Source of the DNA: Calocera cornea HHB12733 | Taxonomy: Eukaryota; Basidiomycota; Dacrymycetes; Dacrymycetales; Dacrymycetaceae | NCBI GenBank assembly: GCA_001632435.1 | Contig: KV424220.1 | Span: forward strand, 1-10,786 | Length of the DNA stretch: 10,786 nt | Reading direction: 5' to 3' | Shown here: positions 7,444 to 10,786 of the stretch, in pieces | How positions within the stretch are numbered: position 1 is the first letter of the stretch | How the letters are laid out: each line of letters starts with the position of its first letter | Position numbers and translations under genes: made by a program | The notes under the pieces: model-generated | What the model was told of the DNA's origin: nothing | Seen by the model: the letters and a program-made list of their open reading frames with translations, nothing else | The model's database searches: none

Positions 7444-8018
7444 CCATCCCTGATGGGAGATATCCTCCTCCCAACAACAAATTGTGTGCTTGCTGACGCA
7501 GTTGTTGTCCTCCCTCTGCTTGCTGCCTTTGCTGCCCCTGTGGCTGCCCTCAAGACCCCCCCCCTCTTCTCACCCAAGGACCTCCCTCTGGAGGGCCTCA
7601 GTGTCAAGAAGAGGGGCACTGTCAAACCCTCGCCCTTCAACATTCAAGATGGCTGTCCAAGCCAGTATATGCTTGTGTATGCATGTGTTTTCTGGGATTG
7701 TCTTCTGACAACTTGTGCTCATGCTTGGACTGTTGTCTCTGGTATGCAAAACTGCATAAAGTGCAAAAAAGTGACTGGCAAACAGGGGGCTTTGAGGGTA
7801 AGCATATATGCAAGGACAATTTGGTGAGTACATGCCTTCCGCCCCTTATCTGATATTGACTAACTCTATTGAATGCAATACCCTGCACAATGTCTCAAGG
7901 CACTGAGGAGCAGTGTGCAGGACTTGAATCAGCACCTTAAGTGCTGATTTGTTGTAATTATAAATTAATGAAATCAATTAACTATTCTATGGACAGTCAG
8001 CTACTTGCTGATTGTGTA

Positions 8019-8084
8019 CCAAAAGTTGCTCTGGATCAGTGACTTTGCCTAACTAAACAAAGTCCTGACAATGAGCAACTTTGG
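8019..8084. repeat. Two-tier hairpin of about 66 nt
   Basis: Outer arms CCAAAAGTTGCTC (8019-8031) and GAGCAACTTTGG (8073-8084) pair with one bulged base. An inner stem is formed by GACTTTG (8041-8047) and CAAAGTC (8058-8064). It lies just inside the right-hand GTGCTGA group. It is probably part of the element's end structure; a structured transcript is possible but unsupported. Confidence 0.5.
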
Positions 8085-8544
8085 CCCCTTGGCCGAAGTG
8101 CTGATTATCAGCACCTCTCTGGGTCCCAGTGTCTGAGCAAGCCCATTTGTAGGGGCAGAGTGGGCAGGATCCTCTTGCATGCATGTGTACAGTCCTGTCC
8201 TGTTGGCCAGGGCTCCTGGAGGGTTATCCTATTCAGGATCAAAGGCACACCATGGGCCTGTGCAATCTCGACAAGGTCCTCCCAATTTGCAGAGAAGACC
8301 CCTGAGCTGCCACCAGGCTAGGGGCAAAAGAGTGCAAGGAGGGCATGCCAATATCCATCACATTCAGCAACATCACAAGCACAAGGAAAGAGCCTGGTGC
8401 AACAGGGAGAAGAGCTCCCAGATGGACAAGATAGATTGTGTAGATGGTATAAGGAGGAGCAATAGGGCAATGGGCAGCATTCAGAGGAAAACGGGAGGCA
8501 ACATGCACTGCCACCAGGTAGAATTGGGTATAGAATTGGGTAAT

Positions 8545-8614
8545 TTATAGTAAAAATATCCAAAACAACCCCCCTACAAGGAACCCAGCTATGGAATAGA
8601 TCTGTAGCAGGCAT
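8545..8614 (+). repeat. Direct repeat, copy A (CpG-depleted)
   Basis: Seventy bases from TTATAGTAAAA to GGCAT, aligning with 8707-8775 at seven substitutions and one indel. Similarity also extends upstream (CACTGCCACC at 8507 and 8656). Confidence 0.75.
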
Positions 8615-8706
8615 GGTGGAAGGGAGGCCGACAAGGGCAGGACACAGCATACACTGCCACCCAGCCGGGCATAACCGGGACGGAGGTATATACCGTTTTT
8701 GTGGAA

Positions 8707-8775
8707 TTATAGTAAAACGGTCCAAAACAACCCCCTACAGGGAACCCAGCTACGGAATAGATCCGTAGCGGGCAT
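8707..8775 (+). repeat. Direct repeat, copy B (CpG-retaining)
   Basis: Shares CCAAAACAA, CCCCCTACA, GGAACCCAGCTA and GGAATAGATC with copy A. Its four CpG sites are all absent from copy A, three of them by simple transitions. Confidence 0.75.
8763..8774 (-). repeat. Inverted block CCGTAGCGGGCA (right copy)
   Basis: Reverse complement of 7023-7034. A decayed direct copy (CTGTAGCAGGCA) occurs at 8602-8613. Confidence 0.45.
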
Positions 8776-8885
8776 AGGGGTTTGGTGACGTGGTCTGCGC
8801 CCGTGAGGGTCCCTTCCGCTAAAGATCCGTTATTATGCACAGTCTACGATGATCAGGCTGGACAAAACTTTGCTGCATACTTACA

Positions 8886-9967
8886 ATGAGCAGCTTCAAC
8901 TCAGTCTATACATCACCACCGGTCTCACCGCCTTTGAGTTCAGTTCCAACTGAGGAACTCGATGATGACGATCTTGACTTAATCCGGTCTCAGCCAAGTC
9001 AGGCAACCAGTATTCGTGAACTAAGCAAGCGGAGCATTGAGACAGTCGAGCTCAGTGATGATTCCGATGTGCAGATCTTGCACGTGAAGCGTAGCCGTGT
9101 GGACCGGAAGAGTGCCTTGATTCATGAATACTTCACCGAGGCAGATGGGAAAGAGAAGATTCGTTGGTGCAAGGCATGCCAGTACGCCTACTTATGCACC
9201 GGTTGCTGGATTGCTGCTCATATTGAACCAGAGCAGCACGTCAGAAGGGTACAGAGCTGCCAGAAGACCGTGGGCGAATTGGACGGAATAGCAGCACATC
9301 AACCATGCGGAAACATTTGCTCCGCTTTCACAAGAGCATCTGGAAGAGCTACTTGAAAGATACCGGTCTGGACAACAATTCTTCGCAGTCCACCGAGGTG
9401 CAGACCAGCCTAGACCATCACCTGCAACACATTGAGCGGTACAGCCCAGCACTACTCCGACAGCGGTGTCTTCAGCTTGTAGTTGCCCTCCATCTTCCCT
9501 TTACAACCGTAGACCGCCCGGAGTTCAAGGCACTTATCAGCCTCCTGCGACCTGATGCAGGTATGCGCGATCTCCCAGGAAGGATGGCACTTTCCGAATA
9601 TGCAATTACCAAGATGGCGAAGGAAAAAGCAACCATCAAAGCTCGCCTTCATGCTGCCAAGGGTCGGAAGAGCATCACAGTTGATGCCTGGAGTGATTCA
9701 TCCATGCGCTCCTATATCAGTGCAAAAGCACACTACATCACGGCATCTGCAGGCAAGTGGACACTTGGTGAAGACCTTATTGGATTCCGCATCATCCGTG
9801 GCTCCCATACAGGCGAAAACCTTGCAAGTATTGTCTTTGGCTTCTTCGAAGAAATGGATATTGTGCATCAGATTGGGTGGATCACAACCGATAATGCATC
9901 AAATAACGACACTATGATGCTTGCATTGGAGCGGCGCATCCAGGAAAGCGGAGTCAATGCTACTTAG
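8886..9967 (+). pseudogene. hAT transposase fragment (BED finger and N-terminal half of catalytic core)
   Basis: Related to the transposase at 829-3224: GRKSITVDAWSDSSMRSY here against GRKSITIDAWSDSSMQSY there. The start at 8886 (MSSFNSVYTSPP) is followed by an acidic segment (EELDDDDLDL), a basic patch, and the finger cysteines C95-x2-C98. Reading then needs a 110-113-nt intron (9182 to about 9294, donor GTACGC, acceptor TAGCAG) to continue with MRKHLLRFHKSIW, giving H106 and H111. The catalytic Asp residues are D229 and D298, 69 residues apart exactly as in the first transposase. A TAG at 9965-9967 ends the frame at about 322 residues. Downstream, FDHDVQ still resembles the family for a few residues, then similarity is lost. 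The C-x2-H motif, the catalytic Glu and the dimerisation block are absent, so this fragment cannot act alone. Confidence 0.85.
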
Positions 9968-9985
9968 TTCGATCACGATGTACAG

Positions 9986-10786
9986 TTCCCTTTGTCACTG
10001 TGGCCCAATTTTTCGCGTTCCGGCCTTCCGGAGATACGGCACCGGAAGTCCGGACACCTTCCGGACTCGCCCTGCCTCGCCCTCCGGTCCGTCAGCCAAT
10101 TCCGGGTTGGAGGGGTTTATTCCGTATAGCCGTTCCGGTCACGGAACCCTCTCGGAATGCCGTATACGACGGAACGCACCCGACGGGTTCACGGGCGAAG
10201 ACTCTCTCTCATCGGATGGTCCTCAATTTACAAACGGGACAACTGGAAAGGCGTCCCGTCGGATGAGAGGGTCCCTTAGGTTGGGTGAAATCAGCCCCCG
10301 GTGATATACCCCGTGAGATGGGATTCCGAAAGGTAAACATCGGGTTAGGCAGATAAAAGCCGGATTCTCCTTCTCCGAAAGGGGGGCCGGCTTCCGACAT
10401 CTTCTCTTTACCATACGCCTCTACTTCCCCAGACCTCCTACTGCTCCCTACACTTTACACTCTATTCCGGACCTTCCTAACTAATTACACCTATCCCGTT
10501 TGCTATTCCGACTCCGGAATACCCTTCCGGACCTGTGACGACTTCACGGAATACGACGCCCTCGGATTGCCTATTCAGACGGACTCCGTACAGTCCTAAA
10601 CTGAGTGGTGCAGACATATTTTGGAGCCCAACGCGAGGCATTCCGACAAGAAGTCATTGGTCCAAGGCGTATTTCCCAGTCTTCCACCAGCAGGGCGGAA
10701 CGTGCGTTCTCCCTGCACGTCGAAAGGATAGCTCCAACCACGCGCCGCCACGCGTACCCCTCTCCGCCTCCTTTACCTATACCGAC
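9986..10786. mobile_element. GC-rich TTCCG-repeat sequence, probable further element (runs off window)
   Basis: Base composition and texture change after the truncated transposase. Nineteen TTCCG/CGGAA pentamers lie between 10018 and about 10700, against one or two expected. They fall on both strands, often inside CCGGA contexts. Dense subterminal motif arrays of this kind are seen at ends of DNA transposons. Open frames here are short with no family signature. The left boundary is uncertain (between 9967 and about 10018) and no terminus is recognised, so an LTR or other repeat is possible. Confidence 0.4.
10206..10269. repeat. Inverted repeat CTCTCATC ... GATGAGAG
   Basis: Perfect 8-base arms at 10206-10213 and 10262-10269, with partial pairing just inside. 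It is followed by GAGGGTCCCTT, an 11-mer that also occurs at 8805-8815 near the right edge of the nested element. Confidence 0.5.

Larger units (their letters stand above)
7263..8117. repeat. Cluster of GTGCTGA/TCAGCAC motifs
   Basis: Nine exact copies of the 7-mer in both orientations occur in about 855 bp, where far fewer than one is expected by chance. They fall in two groups (7263-7405 and 7929-8117). The 19-bp near-palindrome TCAGCACCTTAAGTGCTGA appears at both 7263-7281 and 7929-7947. Grouping at two ends suggests subterminal transposase-binding sites of a small element that spans this interval. No open frame here looks coding. Confidence 0.6.
6995..8818. mobile_element. Probable nested non-coding element inside hAT 2
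   Basis: This DNA separates the left arm of hAT 2 from its transposase and is absent from hAT 1. Weak inverted blocks mark its edges: CGGAAGGG at 6995-7002 against CCCTTCCG at 8811-8818, and TGCCCGCTACGG at 7023-7034 against its exact reverse complement at 8763-8774. No clear target duplication was found and the edges are approximate. No convincing gene lies inside. Two splice-donor-like sites (GTAAGC near 7799, GTGAGT near 7824) and a GACTAAC near 7858 hint at a decayed coding region. It could be a composite of more than one insertion. Confidence 0.45.
6831..9985 (+). mobile_element. Second hAT transposon, partial and nested (left end in NLR exon 1)
   Basis: It begins TAGGGATGCAG exactly where NLR coding homology stops, followed by GAACC/GGTTC-rich subterminal DNA (6844-6985) like that of hAT 1. 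A plus-strand transposase related to hAT 1 starts at 8886. In hAT 1 only about 250 bp separate the end from the transposase start. Here it is about 2.05 kb, so roughly 1.8 kb of foreign DNA sits in between (see 6995-8818). The transposase is cut off after about 9967. The right terminus and the second copy of the 8-bp flank GACTGGGC (6823-6830) are not in the window. The stated end is only where related sequence fades. Confidence 0.75.

Noticed and set aside
7444..7454. CCATCCCTGAT as the right end of hAT 2
   Set aside because: It reads CCCTGA rather than CCCTA, is not followed by GACTGGGC, and would leave the transposase outside the element.
7453..7827. Plus-strand open frame of 124 codons in the nested element
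   Set aside because: Pro/Leu/Ala-rich start and a lone CIKCKK cluster, no domain. Donor-like sites near its end suggest a decayed exon at most, not enough to call a gene.
8179..8550. Plus-strand open frame of 123 codons
   Set aside because: His/Gln/Arg-rich, no domain, and the reverse strand is equally open; it runs into the diverged direct repeat.
6974..8860. GATCAG at both edges of the nested insertion as a target duplication
   Set aside because: Only six bases, not adjacent to the inverted blocks, and easily expected by chance.
9921..10304. Plus-strand open frame crossing the end of the second transposase
   Set aside because: Out of frame with the transposase and runs into TTCCG-rich repeat DNA; a product of composition.

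Overview
This window looks like basidiomycete (Agaricomycetes-type) genomic DNA. The evidence is one NACHT-WD40 NLR gene of the type expanded in those fungi, introns of 48-55 nt with GTNNGN donors and CTNAC/CTNAT-like branch sites, and hAT transposons whose transposases have introns of their own. Nothing bacterial is visible: no operons, no Shine-Dalgarno sites and no CRISPR. Species cannot be named from the sequence.

The backbone is a single minus-strand NLR-like gene, 6830 down to about 286. Five exons joined by four frame-consistent introns encode a C2-like N-terminal domain, a helical region and a NACHT NTPase with clear Walker A and Walker B motifs. A conserved linker and four 43-residue WD40 repeats follow. 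In these fungi such proteins are thought to be intracellular sensors in non-self recognition or programmed cell death. This copy is broken in at least two places, probably three.

Break 1 (578-3366) is a complete 2,789-bp hAT transposon. It has perfect 11-bp terminal inverted repeats, a perfect 8-bp target duplication (GCTCATGC) and a full-length BED-finger/RNase H-like/hAT-dimerisation transposase with an open reading frame. It sits inside WD40 repeat 3, and removing it with one duplication copy would leave that repeat in frame. Break 2 begins at 6831, where a related hAT (TAGGGATG end) enters the first coding exon and separates the NLR from its start codon. Only its left end and the N-terminal part of its transposase (8886-9967, ending in a premature TAG) are in the window. 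Break 3 is the 3' end of the NLR, where WD40 repeat 4 runs out of register and stops early.

The second hAT is itself a nest. Between its left arm and its transposase lie about 1.8 kb (roughly 6995-8818) of palindrome-dense non-coding DNA. This holds nine GTGCTGA/TCAGCAC motifs, several hairpins, a diverged direct repeat and possible terminal inverted blocks. After about 9967 homology to the transposase is lost and a GC-rich, TTCCG-studded sequence runs to the window end, probably a fourth element. Both transposases lie on the plus strand, antisense to the NLR. The overall picture is an immune-receptor locus serving as a landing site for related DNA transposons.
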